Program-made: the position numbers and the translations under genes | Origin: Marinobacterium sp. | Lineage (GTDB): Bacteria > Pseudomonadota > Gammaproteobacteria > Pseudomonadales > Balneatricaceae | NCBI GenBank assembly: GCA_030602245.1 | Contig: JAUWAC010000016.1 | Coordinates: forward strand, 1-64,000 | Direction: 5' to 3' | Length of the DNA stretch: 64,000 nt | The notes under the pieces: model-generated | Databases searched by the model: none | What the model was told of the DNA's origin: nothing | The model's input: only the letters and a program-made list of their open reading frames with translations | Shown: piece after piece, positions 37,086-48,172 of the stretch | How the letters are laid out: each line of letters starts with the position of its first letter | Numbering within the stretch: the stretch's first letter is position 1

Positions 37086-37854
37086 GCATGCGCTCGAAGG
37101 CCGGCAGGTCCTGGTCACCCGACCGGCGCATCAGGCCGCCGGGCAGCTGCGTCGGCTTGAAGCGCTCGGCGCCGAACCGGTCCTGCTGCCACTGCTCGAG
37201 ATCGCCCCCATCGATGACACCGACGCGGCCGCCTGTCAGGCGATCAAGTCGCGTATCCTCGATCTGGATCTGTACGCCGGTGTCATTTTCATCAGCCCCA
37301 ACGCCGCCCGCATCGGCGCCGACTGGATCGACCAGTACTGGCCACAGCTGCCGGTAGGGGTACAGTGGCTGGCGATCGGGGCGGCCACGGCCGCCACGCT
37401 GGAGCAGGCCGGGATCCCCGCCCGGCACGTGGCCGGCGGCTACGATTCAGAGGCGCTGCTGGCTGATACTGCGCTGCAACAGGTGGACGGACAGCGCTTT
37501 CTGATCCTGCGGGGTGAAGGCGGTCGCGAGCTGCTGGCCGACACACTTCGGGCCCGAGGCGCCAGCGTAGACTACGCTGATCTGTACCGGCGCCGCTGCC
37601 CGCACTACTCGGCAGAGGTTGTCCAAAGTACTATTTTTAACCCGCGCTTATCCGTTATTCTGATAACCAGCGGCATGGCTCTGGAAAACCTGCTTCAACT
37701 GGCGGGTGATGCACCGGCTCTGCTTGACACCGCGATCGTAGTCCCCAGCCAGCGGGTGGCGGAACTCGCCCGTGCACGGGGCTTCAACCGAATCAGGACA
37801 GCGGACGGACCCGATGATGCGTCCATGATCCGCGCGATAGGACCTGCCGACTGA
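37069..37854 (+). CDS. hemD: Uroporphyrinogen-III synthase
   Basis: 261 residues. Closes and inverts hydroxymethylbilane to uroporphyrinogen III. Sequence is diverse in this family but [67 protein letters not shown] and YRRRCPHY are typical, as is position between hemC and hemX. Overlaps hemC by 17 bases. GC content drops over about 60 bases near 37620-37680, without frame damage. Confidence 0.95.
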   Translation: MPSVAEHALEGRQVLVTRPAHQAAGQLRRLEALGAEPVLLPLLEIAPIDDTDAAACQAIKSRILDLDLYAGVIFISPNAARIGADWIDQYWPQLPVGVQWLAIGAATAATLEQAGIPARHVAGGYDSEALLADTALQQVDGQRFLILRGEGGRELLADTLRARGASVDYADLYRRRCPHYSAEVVQSTIFNPRLSVILITSGMALENLLQLAGDAPALLDTAIVVPSQRVAELARARGFNRIRTADGPDDASMIRAIGPAD

Positions 37855-37868
37855 CTGGAACCGAAGGC

Positions 37869-39191
37869 ATGAACGAGACCCGCAAGCCCGACAACGCCGC
37901 CTCCGCACCCGAGGCTCAGGAAGCGCCCACTCAATCCGGCGACCAGCACGAAGTCACCGTCACCGCGAAGAGTGCCACGAGCGACGACACGGCGGCCTCT
38001 GAGCAGCCGGCAGCGCCGAGCACACCCGCAAACGGCCCGGCAACGACAGCAACCGGCAGCCCCACAAAAACCGACAGCAGCGCCAAATCAACCGCGTCCT
38101 CCGGCGGCAACACGCCCCCACCGGCGACGCCCGCCACGTCACAGAAAGCGCCAGCCGGCTGGCCCGGCAAGCTCGCACTGCTGCTGGCACTGATCGCACT
38201 GGTCGCTGTCGGCTGGCTCTACTGGCAGGGTTGGCAACTGCAGCAGCGTACCGCCAGCCTCGACAGCGACGTCAACGACAGGGTGAACGCGGAACTGAGC
38301 GCTGTCACCCGCCGCGTCGATCAGGAGCTTGGCAGCGTCAGCTCGCAGCTGAGCGCACTGCAATCACAGGCACAGACCGAACAGCAGAACGTACAGCAGT
38401 TGCAGCAGCGCCTGACCGATGCCATCAAGCAGGTCAACGCGCGCCGCGAAACCTCACGCAGCAACTGGCTGCTGGCGGAAGCGGAATACCTGCTGCGGCT
38501 GGCCAATCAGCGCATCCTGATGGAACAGACCGCCTCCGGCGCACTGACCCTGCTCAAGGCGACCGACGAGATCCTGCATGAAGTGGACGACGTGTCCTTG
38601 TATGACGTGCGTCAGGCGCTGGCGGAGGATATCGCCGCGCTGGAAGCCGTGCCGGCGCTGGATATCGAAGGGGTCTACCTGAAACTGGCAGCACTGAACA
38701 AACAGGTCGATGCGCTGCGGGTCACCCCGGTCACCGACAAACGCCAGCTGCCATCGATGCTCGAAGAGATCACCCCGGAAGCGGTCGAGGAAACCTGGAC
38801 GGCCGGCGCGCAGGCGGCATGGAACCGCGCGCTGGAGAAGTTCGAGAAGCTGGTTGTGATCCAGCATCGCGACGAGCCGGTGGAGCCGCTGCTGTCGCCG
38901 GAACAGACCTATTACCTGCAGCAGAACCTGCACCTGATGCTGGAACAGGCCCAGCTGGCACTGCTGCAGCGCAAGCAGCAGGCGTTTGATGCCGCGCTGG
39001 AGAAGGCCGAGCAGTGGATCAGCACCTACTTCGACGCCAGGGATGCCACCACCCAGGCGCTGCTGCGCGGCATCGGCGAGCTGGCCGATACCGAGGTATC
39101 ACCGACACTGCCCGATATCTCCGGCTCGCTGAAAGCGCTGCAGGATTATCTGCGTGAAATGACCCGGCTGAAACAGGAGGCCGGGCAATGA
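37869..39191 (+). CDS. hemX: HemX-like membrane protein
   Basis: 440 residues. A low-complexity cytoplasmic region rich in Ala, Pro, Ser and Thr (about 1-95) precedes one transmembrane helix (KLALLLALIALVAVGWLYW), a coiled coil with many Gln (about 125-190) and a globular periplasmic domain (NWLLAEAEYLLRLANQRILM). Proteins of this type are annotated as uroporphyrinogen-III C-methyltransferase-like, but the SUMT catalytic motifs are absent; the true role in haem synthesis is unresolved. Four-base overlap with hemY. Confidence 0.92.
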   Translation: MNETRKPDNAASAPEAQEAPTQSGDQHEVTVTAKSATSDDTAASEQPAAPSTPANGPATTATGSPTKTDSSAKSTASSGGNTPPPATPATSQKAPAGWPGKLALLLALIALVAVGWLYWQGWQLQQRTASLDSDVNDRVNAELSAVTRRVDQELGSVSSQLSALQSQAQTEQQNVQQLQQRLTDAIKQVNARRETSRSNWLLAEAEYLLRLANQRILMEQTASGALTLLKATDEILHEVDDVSLYDVRQALAEDIAALEAVPALDIEGVYLKLAALNKQVDALRVTPVTDKRQLPSMLEEITPEAVEETWTAGAQAAWNRALEKFEKLVVIQHRDEPVEPLLSPEQTYYLQQNLHLMLEQAQLALLQRKQQAFDAALEKAEQWISTYFDARDATTQALLRGIGELADTEVSPTLPDISGSLKALQDYLREMTRLKQEAGQ

Positions 39192-40453
39192 AACGCTTTT
39201 TCATCATACTGCTGATTCTGCTGCTGGCCGGCGCCTGGCTCGGCCAGCTGATGGTGCAGGACCCGGGCTACGTCCTGCTGGCCTACAAACAGACCACGAT
39301 CGAAACCAGCCTTTGGGTGCTGCTGCTGATGGCGATCGTCGCCTTTGCGATCCTGCATACGCTGTTCAATCTGATCAGCCGCGCCCGCGTACCGGCTCGC
39401 CGCATGCGTGACTGGCGCAGCCGGCGCAACCATCGCATCGCCCAGAACAAAACCCTCAAGGGGCTGATGGCGCTGTCGGAAGGCAACTGGTGGAAAGCGC
39501 AGCGCCAGCTGACGCAGGCGGCCGAACGCAGCGAACAGCCGCTGATCAACTATCTGGCAGCAGCCAAGGCGGCCCATGAACAGGGCAACGCCAACGATGC
39601 CGACCAGCTGCTGCAGAAAGCACGCGAAGCCACGCCCAGAGCAGAGGTTGCGATCGGTATCGTGCAGGCACAGATCCAGCTGGCGCGCGGTCAGAACGAA
39701 CCCGCACTGGCCACGCTGCTGCACCTGAAGCGGCTCGCCCCGAAGCACAGCTATGTACTCAAGCTGCTCAAGGAAAGCTATCTGCGCCTGAATGACTGGG
39801 CCGGCCTCAACCAGCTGCTGCCCGATCTGAAACGGCATCAGGTGCTGCCCGGTGAACAGATCCGCGAACTGGAAACGCGGATCGCCCATCACCTGCTGCA
39901 ACAGAGCCTGAGCAGCCAACCGGCCGAGGCGGACAGCAAGACACGGCTGCAGGCGGTGGCTCACACCTGGCAGTCCCTGCCCGCCAACTGCACCCACGAT
40001 CAGAAGCTGATCGAGGAATATATCGAACTGATGGTACAGGCCGGCAGCCCCGAAGACGCCGAGAAAATCCTGCGCGAGCAGCTCAGGAAAGGCTGGGATG
40101 ATTACCTCGTCGAGCTGTACGGCCGTCTCGATGGCGGCGAACCGCACAAACAGCTCGAAGTGGCCAAGGGCTGGCTCAAGAAGCATGACGACAGCCCGGC
40201 ACTGGAGCTGACCCTTGGCCGTCTGTCGATGCGCAACCAGCACTGGGGTGCGGCGATCAAGCACTTCGAGCGCAGCCTCGAGCTACAGCCCAGTGCTCAG
40301 GCCTATGCCGAGCTGAGCCGACTGCTGAGCCATCTCGGCGAGTCTGAACGGGCCGCCGAAGTGTCGGCACGCGGCTTTGATCTGGTCCACGGCAACCTGC
40401 CCCGACTGCCGCTGCCGGAACCTCGCGAGCGGCGCAGTGTCGATACCGACTGA
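39188..40453 (+). CDS. hemY: HemY-like membrane protein with TPR repeats
   Basis: 421 residues. Two N-terminal membrane helices (FFIILLILLLAGAWLGQLMV and SLWVLLLMAIVAFAILHTLF) followed by a helical TPR domain (about 90-400; e.g. LLQKAREATPRAEVAIGIVQ, LELTLGRLSMRNQHWGAAIK). This is the proteobacterial HemY_N family, unrelated to the Bacillus protoporphyrinogen oxidase of the same name; a scaffold role in late haem synthesis is assumed from its operon. Last gene of hemCDXY. Confidence 0.93.
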   Translation: MKRFFIILLILLLAGAWLGQLMVQDPGYVLLAYKQTTIETSLWVLLLMAIVAFAILHTLFNLISRARVPARRMRDWRSRRNHRIAQNKTLKGLMALSEGNWWKAQRQLTQAAERSEQPLINYLAAAKAAHEQGNANDADQLLQKAREATPRAEVAIGIVQAQIQLARGQNEPALATLLHLKRLAPKHSYVLKLLKESYLRLNDWAGLNQLLPDLKRHQVLPGEQIRELETRIAHHLLQQSLSSQPAEADSKTRLQAVAHTWQSLPANCTHDQKLIEEYIELMVQAGSPEDAEKILREQLRKGWDDYLVELYGRLDGGEPHKQLEVAKGWLKKHDDSPALELTLGRLSMRNQHWGAAIKHFERSLELQPSAQAYAELSRLLSHLGESERAAEVSARGFDLVHGNLPRLPLPEPRERRSVDTD

Positions 40454-40507
40454 TCGTCCACTTTCTCACTATCACTGTTCATACTGTCTGGAGAGACCGA
40501 GAACACC

Positions 40508-41005
40508 ATGCTGGAACGCCAATTTGAGCGACTGATGTACCTGTCACGCTGGATCCTGGCACCGATCTATCTGGGACTGAGCCTCGCGCTGATCGCGCTG
40601 GGCATCAAGTTTTTCCAGGAGCTGTTTCACCTGCTGCCACACGTCACCGAGATCGCCGAAGCCGACATGATTCTGGTCGTGCTGTCGCTGATCGATATCG
40701 CGCTGGTGGGTGGGTTGCTGGTGATGGTGATGTTCTCCGGCTACGAGAACTTCGTCTCGCGCATCGAGCTCGAGGAGGGATCGGAGAAACTCAGCTGGCT
40801 GGGCACGCTCGATACCAACAGCCTGAAGAACAAGGTGGCGGCGTCGATCGTTGCGATCTCGTCGATTCACCTGCTGAAGATTTTCATGAACGCCGGCAAT
40901 GTGGATAACGACAAACTGCTCTGGTACGTCATCATTCACCTGACCTTCGTCGTGTCAGCATTCGCCATGGGCATGCTGGACAAGCTGACCAAGAAATCAC
41001 ACTGA
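40508..41005 (+). CDS. UPF0114 (YqhA-family) membrane protein
   Basis: 165 residues with four hydrophobic helices: [58 protein letters not shown] and [20 protein letters not shown]. The loop [12 protein letters not shown] and [18 protein letters not shown] are the conserved UPF0114 segments. Function is unknown. It follows hemY by 54 bases and is convergent with the ferredoxin gene. Confidence 0.9.
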   Translation: MLERQFERLMYLSRWILAPIYLGLSLALIALGIKFFQELFHLLPHVTEIAEADMILVVLSLIDIALVGGLLVMVMFSGYENFVSRIELEEGSEKLSWLGTLDTNSLKNKVAASIVAISSIHLLKIFMNAGNVDNDKLLWYVIIHLTFVVSAFAMGMLDKLTKKSH

Positions 41006-41012
41006 GCCCGGC

Positions 41013-41333
41013 TCAGTCGTGCTTGCACGCCCAGGGGGCCAGCGTCAGCACCAGATCTCCCGCCGCTTTCGCGGTACACAGCAGAACAGCGGGCGCATCC
41101 TGCGCCCGCCCCTCGATCATCCCCTGTGGATAACGTTGCTCGACCCGACCGCTGAGCAGGTGCGCGGTACAGATCTCGCAGACACCATTGCGACACGCAT
41201 GCCGCAGCGGCAGACCGGCCTGATGCAACGCCTCCAGCAGCGTCAGCGCCGGATCCACCTGCACACGCAGCCCCTGCTCCGGTAACCAAACCGTCCAGCG
41301 GGCGCGCGATGGCGCGCGGCCTGTCTCAATCAC
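41013..41333 (-). CDS. Small 2Fe-2S ferredoxin-domain protein overlapping ubiD
   Basis: 106 residues starting with GTG at 41333, eight bases before the end of ubiD (shared GTGATTGA). Cluster ligands [15 protein letters not shown] and LLCTAKA fit the plant-type pattern CX4CX2C...C. In Pseudomonas the gene after ubiD encodes a ~320-residue ferredoxin-reductase with the same N-terminal ferredoxin domain plus FAD and NAD domains; here only the ferredoxin part exists and the frame ends cleanly with [11 protein letters not shown]. It may be a free electron carrier; its partner is unknown. Confidence 0.82.
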   Translation of the reverse strand: MIETGRAPSRARWTVWLPEQGLRVQVDPALTLLEALHQAGLPLRHACRNGVCEICTAHLLSGRVEQRYPQGMIEGRAQDAPAVLLCTAKAAGDLVLTLAPWACKHD

Positions 41334-42810
41334 GGTCGAAAATTGCCAGCTCGTCCCAGAGCGCGTCGACGCGGGCCTTGACCGCCTCATCCATGCGGAT
41401 CGGTTCACCCCACTCGCGATCGGTCTCGCCCGGCCATTTGTTGGTCGCGTCCATGCCCATCTTGGAGCCGAGGCCCGATACCGGCGAGGCAAAGTCGAGG
41501 TAATCGATCGGGGTATTGTCGATCATCACCGTATCCCGTTTCGGGTCCATCCGTGTGGTGATCGCCCAGATCACATCCTTCCAGTCACGTGCGTTGACGT
41601 CGTCATCGCAGACAATGACAAACTTGGTGTACATGAACTGACGCAGGAACGACCAGACCCCCATCATGACCCGCTTGGCATGACCGGGATACTGCTTCTT
41701 CATCGTCACCACCGCCATGCGGTAGGAACACCCCTCCGGCGGCAGATAGAAATCGACGATCTCGGGAAACTGCTTCTGCAGGATCGGCACGAACACTTCG
41801 TTCAGCGCGACACCGAGCACCGCCGGTTCATCGGGCGGACGACCGGTGTAAGTGCTGTGATAGATCGGCACCTCGCGCTGCGTGATCCGTTCGACGGTAA
41901 ACACCGGGAAGCGATCCACCTCGTTGTAGTAGCCGGTGTGATCGCCGAACGGCCCCTCATCGGCCATCTCGTCCGGATCGATGTACCCCTCGAGAATGAT
42001 CTCGGCACTGGCCGGCACCTGCAGATCGTTGCCGAGGCACTTCACCACCTCGGTCTTGCCACCGCGCAGCAGACCGGCGAACGCATACTCGGACAGCGTA
42101 TCCGGTACCGGCGTCACCGCCCCCAGAATCGTAGCCGGATCGGCACCGAGCGCCACCGCTACCGGGAACCGCTCGCCGGGGTGTTTGAGCGTCCATTCGC
42201 GAAAATCCAGCGCGCCCCCGCGGTGCGACAACCAGCGCATAATCAGCTTGTTGCGACCGATCAGCTGCTGCCGGTAGATACCCAGATTCTGGCGCGGCTT
42301 GTCCGGCCCACGCGTGACCACCAGCGGCCAGGTCACCAAGGGGCCTGCATCGCCCGGCCAGCAGGTCTGGATCGGCAGTTTGTACAGGTCGACGGCGTCG
42401 CCTTCGATCAGGGTATGCTGGCAGGGCGCGTTCCTGACCACCTTCGGCCCCATGTTGAGCACCTGCTTGAAGATCGGCAGTTTCTCCCAGGCGTCTTTCA
42501 TCCCCTTTGGCGGCTCCGGCTCCTTCAGTTGCGCCAGCAGCTTGCCCACCTCGCGCAGCGCCGTGACCGATTCTTCCCCCATGCCCAGCGCCACGCGCTC
42601 CGGAGTACCGAACAGGTTGGTCAGCACCGGATAGTCGTACCCTTTGGGGTTCTCGAACAGCAGGGCGGGGCCACCGGCACGCAGCGTGCGATCGCTGATC
42701 TCGGTCATCTCGAGATAGGGATCGACCTCGGTCCGAATCCGCTTCAGTTCGCCGCGCGCCTCGAGCATCTTGATGAAGTCGCGCAGGTCCTTGTATTTGG
42801 GGTTACTCAT
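41326..42810 (-). CDS. ubiD: 4-hydroxy-3-polyprenylbenzoate decarboxylase
   Basis: 494 residues. prFMN-dependent decarboxylation in ubiquinone synthesis. [20 protein letters not shown] at the N-terminus; [20 protein letters not shown] and the prFMN/metal-binding stretch with [15 protein letters not shown] containing the catalytic Glu; C-terminal [20 protein letters not shown]. Chosen start ATG 42810 (MSNPKYKD); a TTG two codons earlier has slightly better ribosome-binding spacing. Downstream of rho as in Pseudomonas. Confidence 0.96.
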   Translation of the reverse strand: MSNPKYKDLRDFIKMLEARGELKRIRTEVDPYLEMTEISDRTLRAGGPALLFENPKGYDYPVLTNLFGTPERVALGMGEESVTALREVGKLLAQLKEPEPPKGMKDAWEKLPIFKQVLNMGPKVVRNAPCQHTLIEGDAVDLYKLPIQTCWPGDAGPLVTWPLVVTRGPDKPRQNLGIYRQQLIGRNKLIMRWLSHRGGALDFREWTLKHPGERFPVAVALGADPATILGAVTPVPDTLSEYAFAGLLRGGKTEVVKCLGNDLQVPASAEIILEGYIDPDEMADEGPFGDHTGYYNEVDRFPVFTVERITQREVPIYHSTYTGRPPDEPAVLGVALNEVFVPILQKQFPEIVDFYLPPEGCSYRMAVVTMKKQYPGHAKRVMMGVWSFLRQFMYTKFVIVCDDDVNARDWKDVIWAITTRMDPKRDTVMIDNTPIDYLDFASPVSGLGSKMGMDATNKWPGETDREWGEPIRMDEAVKARVDALWDELAIFDRD

Positions 42811-43031
42811 CAGCAATTGGCCTTTTGCCGGTTACACATAACGGGCTGACAGGTGCGCGCTTGTCGCCGTGCAGGCTGCCACCACCGGCGGGCAGATCGC
42901 GCCACCAGCAGCGACTGACGCCCCGTGTCTCAGCGACCACGCGCTTGCAGCCAACAAAAAAGGCGAGCAGCGAAGCCCATAACAGCACTTCTCTTACTCG
43001 CCTTGCGCGATAACGGATCAGCCGGGCGCGA

Positions 43032-44291
43032 TTACTTGCGCTTCATCGACTGGAAGAACTCGTCGTTGGTCTTGAAGTCCTTCAGCTTGTCGATCACGAA
43101 CTCGGTCGCCGCTGCATCTTCCATCGAATCCAGCAGCTTGCGCAGAATCCACATCCGCTGCAGCTCTTCCTCGGTGGTCAGCAGGTCTTCACGACGGGTG
43201 CTCGAGCGCCGGATATTGATCGCCGGGAAGATACGTTTTTCGGCAATCTTGCGATCCAGATGTACTTCCGAGTTACCGGTACCCTTGAATTCCTCGAAGA
43301 TCACCTCGTCCATCTTCGAGCCGGTATCGACCAGCGCCGTGGCGATGATGGTCAGGCTGCCGCCCTCTTCGATGTTACGCGCAGCACCGAAGAAGCGCTT
43401 GGGACGCTCCAGCGCGTGGGCGTCCACACCACCGGTCAGTACCTTGCCGGAAGACGGGATCACGGTGTTGTAGGCGCGGGCCAGACGGGTGATGGAATCG
43501 AGCAGAATCACCACGTCCTTCTTGTGTTCGGTCAGGCGCTTGGCCTTCTCCAGCACCATTTCGGCCACCTGCACGTGGCGGGACGGCGGCTCGTCGAAGG
43601 TGGACGCCACCACTTCGCCGCGCACGGTGCGCTGCATGTCGGTCACCTCTTCCGGGCGTTCGTCGATCAGCAGCACGATCAGGTAGCACTCCGGGTTGTT
43701 GCGCGTGATGCTGTTGGCAATGTTCTGCAGCATCAGCGTTTTACCGGCCTTCGGCGGTGATACGATCAGCGCCCGCTGGCCCTTGCCCATCGGGCAGACC
43801 AGATCGATGACACGCGCGGTAATATCTTCGGTACTGCCGTTGCCGAGCTCCATGCGCAGGCGTTTCTGCGCGAACAGCGGCGTCAGGTTTTCAAACAGAA
43901 TCTTGTTCTTTGCGTTCTCGGGGCGGTCATAGTTGATCTCGTTGACCTTGAGCAGCGCAAAGTAGCGTTCGCCATCCTTGGGTGGTCGAATCTTACCGGA
44001 GATGGTGTCGCCAGTGCGAAGGTTGAAGCGGCGGATCTGGCTGGGGGAAACGTAGATATCGTCGGGACCGGCGAGGTAGGAAGAGTCTGCGGAGCGGAGG
44101 AAACCGAAGCCGTCCTGCAGAATTTCGAGTACACCGTCGCCGTAGATGTCCTCGCCGCTCTTGGCGTGTTTCTTCAGTATCGCGAAGATCACGTCCTGTT
44201 TGCGGGAGCGGGCCATGTTGTCGAGACCCATTTCGGTGGCGATATCCAGAAGTTCCGGAACACTTTTTGTCTTGAGTTCGGTAAGATTCAT
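43032..44291 (-). CDS. rho: Transcription termination factor Rho
   Basis: 419 residues, the canonical length. N-terminal [23 protein letters not shown]-binding cold-shock-like domain with [20 protein letters not shown], Walker [16 protein letters not shown], Walker [17 protein letters not shown], and the Q/R-loop region with [20 protein letters not shown]. Hexameric RNA helicase that ends transcripts. Preceded by a 130-base leader, as expected for an autoregulated rho gene. Confidence 0.99.
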   Translation of the reverse strand: MNLTELKTKSVPELLDIATEMGLDNMARSRKQDVIFAILKKHAKSGEDIYGDGVLEILQDGFGFLRSADSSYLAGPDDIYVSPSQIRRFNLRTGDTISGKIRPPKDGERYFALLKVNEINYDRPENAKNKILFENLTPLFAQKRLRMELGNGSTEDITARVIDLVCPMGKGQRALIVSPPKAGKTLMLQNIANSITRNNPECYLIVLLIDERPEEVTDMQRTVRGEVVASTFDEPPSRHVQVAEMVLEKAKRLTEHKKDVVILLDSITRLARAYNTVIPSSGKVLTGGVDAHALERPKRFFGAARNIEEGGSLTIIATALVDTGSKMDEVIFEEFKGTGNSEVHLDRKIAEKRIFPAINIRRSSTRREDLLTTEEELQRMWILRKLLDSMEDAAATEFVIDKLKDFKTNDEFFQSMKRK

Positions 44292-44421
44292 AGTTTTTTG
44301 GAAGCAGCCGCACAGGGCTGACAGATCAGGATGGAAACCGGAAAGGTTAGTCGGAAGAAAAATTCAGTGCTCAGGCCGATGCCTGCAGCGGACACTGAGG
44401 CCGGACAGATAAGTGAAAAGC

Positions 44422-44450
44422 AATATAAAGCCTAAGGGAAGTGCTGTCCA
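44422..44450 (-). promoter_or_regulatory. Promoter of rho
   Basis: Minus strand TGGACA (44450-44445), 17-base spacer, TATATT (44427-44422), giving a leader of about 125 bases before rho. Long leaders allow Rho to terminate its own message. Confidence 0.65.
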
Positions 44451-44512
44451 GCACGGGTTGCAAGAAAACGCAATGGCCGGAACCCGGCACATCGCGTCAA
44501 CCTGCAGGACGC

Positions 44513-44839
44513 TCAGAGATTGGCGTCGACAAAAGCGGCCAGCTGAGATTTGGACAGCGCACCCACCTTGGTCGCTTCCACGTTGCCGCCCTTGAACAGC
44601 ATCAGCGTCGGGATGCCACGAATACCGAATTTCGGCGGGGTTTCGTTGTTCTCGTCGATGTTCAGCTTGCACACCTTCAGACGACCGGCGTAGTCCTTGG
44701 CGATCTCCTCAAGAACGGGGGCGATCATCTTGCAGGGGCCACACCACTCAGCCCAGTAATCGACCAGTACAGCGCCGTCCGCTTTCAGCACTTCTTCTTC
44801 GAAGGTCGCATCGGTGACGCTTACGATGTTTTCACTCAT
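44513..44839 (-). CDS. trxA: Thioredoxin 1
   Basis: 108 residues. Active site [13 protein letters not shown] at about 28-40; [13 protein letters not shown] contains the cis-Pro. General disulfide reductase of the cytoplasm. The start at 44839 ([13 protein letters not shown]) has GGAGAG upstream. Upstream of rho on the same strand and divergent from ppx, as in Pseudomonas. Confidence 0.99.
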   Translation of the reverse strand: MSENIVSVTDATFEEEVLKADGAVLVDYWAEWCGPCKMIAPVLEEIAKDYAGRLKVCKLNIDENNETPPKFGIRGIPTLMLFKGGNVEATKVGALSKSQLAAFVDANL

Positions 44840-44887
44840 TGGCTCTGCTCTCCAGTGCACCTGGTGCGTTTAAAAAACTGACCCCTG

Positions 44888-44917
44888 ATGATACCACCGG
44901 CACCGAAGTGATGTGAA
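44888..44917 (-). promoter_or_regulatory. Possible promoter of trxA
   Basis: Minus strand TTCACA (44917-44912), 18-base spacer, TATCAT (44893-44888). Reasonable fit but the -35 is weak. Confidence 0.45.
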
Positions 44918-45032
44918 CAACCCGGCCCTGTCACGGTTTTGCGACTGCAGTATCGCCCGACTTTTGCTACTCTCGGCGCTTGGCAACTGATCCTAACCCC
45001 GGTGCCGAGCGCACCTCGATGGAATCGACAGG

Positions 45033-46556
45033 ATGAACAATCCGGCACCGACGCCCCCGTCCACACCCGCCCACCAGACACCGCTGCTGGCCGCAATCGA
45101 TCTGGGCTCCAACAGTTTTCACATGGTGGTCGCCCGCGTCGCCGATGGCGAACTCAAACCGCTCGATGTGATGTCGGAGAAGGTTCAACTGGCCGCCGGG
45201 CTCGATGACAAAGGGATGTTGAGCGAGGAGGCTCAGGCCCGCGGTCTGGACTGCCTGCGCCGTTTCGCCCAGCGCGTGGCCGAGCTGCCGCGCAACGCGA
45301 TCCGCATCGTCGGCACCAACGCGCTGCGCGAGGCCAAGAACCGCGCCGTATTCATCGAGCGTGCCGAGCAGGTCATGGGCACCCGCATCGAAGTGATTGC
45401 CGGACGCGAGGAAGCCCGCCTGATCTATCTCGGCGTTGCCCACACACTGGCCGACGACGGCGATCGCCGCCTGGTTGTCGACATCGGCGGCGGCAGCACC
45501 GAGTTCATTATCGGCTCCCGTTTCGAACCGCTGAAGCTCGAAAGCCTGCATATGGGCTGTGTCAGCTATACCCAGCGTTTCTTCGCCGACGGCCTCATTA
45601 CCGCCCGCCGGATGGAACAGGCGCGTACCGCTGCCGCCGGTGAGCTGCTGGCGATCCGACGCGACTACCGTCGCCTGCGCTGGCAGAGCAGCATCGGCTC
45701 CTCCGGTACGATCAAGGCCCTGCGTCAGGCCTGTATCACGCTCGGGCTCGGCGAGCGCATCACGCGCGAGGGACTGCTGGCCGTGCAGGCGCAGATCATC
45801 GCCGCGGGCCGGGCCGACCATATCGACATCGACGGCGTCAAACCGGAACGGCGCGCCATCCTGCCATCAGGCACCGCGATTCTGATCGCGATTTTCGATC
45901 TGCTCGGCATCGAATCGATGGAATACTCCGATGGCGCCCTGCGCGAGGGGCTGCTGTACGACATGGCCGGCCGCCTGCGCCATGAGGATGTGCGCGAACG
46001 CACGATCAAGGGGCTGATTCGGCGCTACCACGTGGATCAGGGCCAGGCCCAGCGCGTGGAAACCACGGCGCTGGCGCTGCTCGATCAGGTCAGCGAGAGC
46101 TGGCAGCTGGAAGAGGCACGCCATGCCGATATGCTGAGCTGGGCCGCGCGCACCCACGAGATCGGACTGACCATCGCGCACACCCAGTTTCACAAGCACA
46201 GCGCCTACCTGCTGCGCCACTCGGACCTGCCCGGCTTCACCAATACCGAACAACAGCTGCTGGCATTCCTCGTCCGCGGCCATCGCCGCAAGTTTCCCAA
46301 GGAAGACTACCGCCAGCTGCCGAAACAGGAACAGAACGCCTACCGCCACCTGTGCCTGCTGCTGCGTCTGGCCGTCATCCTGCATCGCGCGCGCGGCAGT
46401 GCGCGACTGCCGGCGCCGGCCCTGCGCGTGTCGGGCAAATCGCTGGAGCTGCGCTTCCCGACCGGCTGGCTGCGCAACCATCCGTTGACACATGCGGATC
46501 TGGAAACCGAGGCCGGCTACCTGCGCGCGATCAACTACACCCTGACCGTGCGCTGA
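45033..46556 (+). CDS. ppx: Exopolyphosphatase
   Basis: 507 residues. Hydrolyses terminal phosphate of polyphosphate (and related pppGpp). ASKHA motifs: AAIDLGSNSFHMVVARV at about 18-34 and VVDIGGGSTEFIIG at about 147-160; SSIGSSGTIKAL; C-terminal HD-like helical part ARTHEIGLTIAHTQFHKHSA. In Pseudomonas ppx is next to ppk; here pckA follows convergently and no ppk is in view. Confidence 0.97.
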   Translation: MNNPAPTPPSTPAHQTPLLAAIDLGSNSFHMVVARVADGELKPLDVMSEKVQLAAGLDDKGMLSEEAQARGLDCLRRFAQRVAELPRNAIRIVGTNALREAKNRAVFIERAEQVMGTRIEVIAGREEARLIYLGVAHTLADDGDRRLVVDIGGGSTEFIIGSRFEPLKLESLHMGCVSYTQRFFADGLITARRMEQARTAAAGELLAIRRDYRRLRWQSSIGSSGTIKALRQACITLGLGERITREGLLAVQAQIIAAGRADHIDIDGVKPERRAILPSGTAILIAIFDLLGIESMEYSDGALREGLLYDMAGRLRHEDVRERTIKGLIRRYHVDQGQAQRVETTALALLDQVSESWQLEEARHADMLSWAARTHEIGLTIAHTQFHKHSAYLLRHSDLPGFTNTEQQLLAFLVRGHRRKFPKEDYRQLPKQEQNAYRHLCLLLRLAVILHRARGSARLPAPALRVSGKSLELRFPTGWLRNHPLTHADLETEAGYLRAINYTLTVR

Positions 46557-46572
46557 GCCGCTCCCCCAACGC

Positions 46573-46601
46573 AAAACGCCCCGTCAGTGACGGGGCGTTT
46601 T
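46573..46601. terminator. Bidirectional terminator between ppx and pckA
   Basis: AAAACGCCCCGTC-AGT-GACGGGGCGTTTT: a perfect stem flanked by A-run and T-run, so it works in both directions. Sits 17 bases after the ppx stop and 24 bases past the pckA stop. Confidence 0.92.
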
Positions 46602-46624
46602 CGTTAGCGTGACAGGCGATCAGA

Positions 46625-48172
46625 TCAGCCCTGCGGGCCTGCTGCCTTGATCGCGTCGGAGACGCCGTCGAACTTCTTGAAGTTGTTGACGAACTGACCG
46701 ATCAGATCAGCGGCAGCGGCGTCATAGGCCGCCTTGTCGGCCCAGGTTTCACGCGGGTTCAGCAGCTCTGCATCGACACCCGGAACACTCTTGGGTACTG
46801 ACAGGTTGATGCCCGGCAGGTGCTCGGTTTCGCAGTCTTTCAGTGCCCCACTCTGGATGGCACTGATGATGGCGCGGGTGGTCGGAATGCTGAAGCGCTC
46901 ACCGACACCGTAGGAACCGCCGGTCCAGCCGGTGTTGACCAGATAGACGCGGGAACCGAACTCTTCGATACGCTTGATCAGCAGATCGGCGTAGACGTGC
47001 GCCGGGCGCGGGAAGAACGGCGCCCCGAAGCAGGTGGAGAAGGTGGACTTGATACCGCCACCGGATCCCATTTCAGTGGAGCCGACCAGCGCGGTGTAAC
47101 CGGACAGGAAGTGGTACGCAGCCGCTTCCTTGCTCAGGATCGATACCGGCGGCAGTACGCCGGTCAGGTCGCAGGTCAGGAACACGATCGAATCCGGCTC
47201 GGCGCCCATGTTGGTCGCAGAACGCTTCTCGACATGCTCCAGCGGGTACGCACAGCGACCGTTTTCGGTCATGTGGGTATCGTTGTAGTCGGCGTGACGC
47301 TTCTCATCCAGATGCACGTTCTCGACGATGGCGCCAAAACGGATCGCATCCCAGATGATCGGCTCGTTCTTCTTGCTCAGGTTGATCGTCTTCGCGTAGC
47401 AGCCGCCTTCGAGGTTGAAGACAACGCCCTTGCCCCAGCCGTGCTCGTCGTCGCCGATCAGGTAACGGGTCGGGTCCGCCGACAGCGTGGTCTTGCCGGT
47501 ACCGGACAGACCGAAGAACAGCGTGGTAGAGCCGTCCTCACCGATATTGGCGGAGCAATGCATCGGCAGTACATCTTTCTCCGGCAGCAGGAAGTTCTGC
47601 ACCGAGAACATCGCCTTCTTCATCTCACCGGCGTAGCGCATGCCGGCAATCAGCACCTTGCGCTTGGCAAAGTTCAGGATCACGCAGCCATCGGAGTTGG
47701 TGCCGTCACGCTCCGGCACACACTCGAAGCCGGCCACGTTGAGAATCTGCCACTCTTCCTTGCCCTTCGGGTTGTACTCGTGCGGGCGGATAAACAGGTT
47801 CAGACCAAAGAGGTTCTGCCAGGCGGTCTGAGTGGACATTTTCACCGGCAGATAGTGGTTCGGGTCAGAGCCGACATGCACGTGGGAAACGAAATGTTCC
47901 TGATCGGCCAGATAGGCTTCGACGCGATCCCAGAGGGCATCGAACTTGTCGGCATCGAACGGGCGGTTGATGCTGCCCCAGTCGATGGCATCGGCCGTGC
48001 TCGGCTCCTCGACAATAAAGCGGTCCATCGGCGAGCGACCGGTGCGCTTACCGGTGGTGACGACGAGTGCGCCGGTATCGGCCAGGACACCTTCCTGGCG
48101 AGCGATCGCAAACTCGATCAGCTCCGCCGGACTCGGATCCACGTGTACGCGATTGACGTTATCTTTGGTCAT
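46625..48172 (-). CDS. pckA: Phosphoenolpyruvate carboxykinase (ATP)
   Basis: 515 residues. Converts oxaloacetate and ATP to PEP, the entry to gluconeogenesis. P-loop [20 protein letters not shown] at about 235-254, kinase-1a motif [31 protein letters not shown], and R-binding [12 protein letters not shown]. Start ATG 48172 (MTKDNVNRV) is preferred over the further upstream in-frame codon. Upstream of it, hslO lies on the same strand 174 bases away, matching the E. coli hslO-pck order. Confidence 0.98.
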   Translation of the reverse strand: MTKDNVNRVHVDPSPAELIEFAIARQEGVLADTGALVVTTGKRTGRSPMDRFIVEEPSTADAIDWGSINRPFDADKFDALWDRVEAYLADQEHFVSHVHVGSDPNHYLPVKMSTQTAWQNLFGLNLFIRPHEYNPKGKEEWQILNVAGFECVPERDGTNSDGCVILNFAKRKVLIAGMRYAGEMKKAMFSVQNFLLPEKDVLPMHCSANIGEDGSTTLFFGLSGTGKTTLSADPTRYLIGDDEHGWGKGVVFNLEGGCYAKTINLSKKNEPIIWDAIRFGAIVENVHLDEKRHADYNDTHMTENGRCAYPLEHVEKRSATNMGAEPDSIVFLTCDLTGVLPPVSILSKEAAAYHFLSGYTALVGSTEMGSGGGIKSTFSTCFGAPFFPRPAHVYADLLIKRIEEFGSRVYLVNTGWTGGSYGVGERFSIPTTRAIISAIQSGALKDCETEHLPGINLSVPKSVPGVDAELLNPRETWADKAAYDAAAADLIGQFVNNFKKFDGVSDAIKAAGPQG

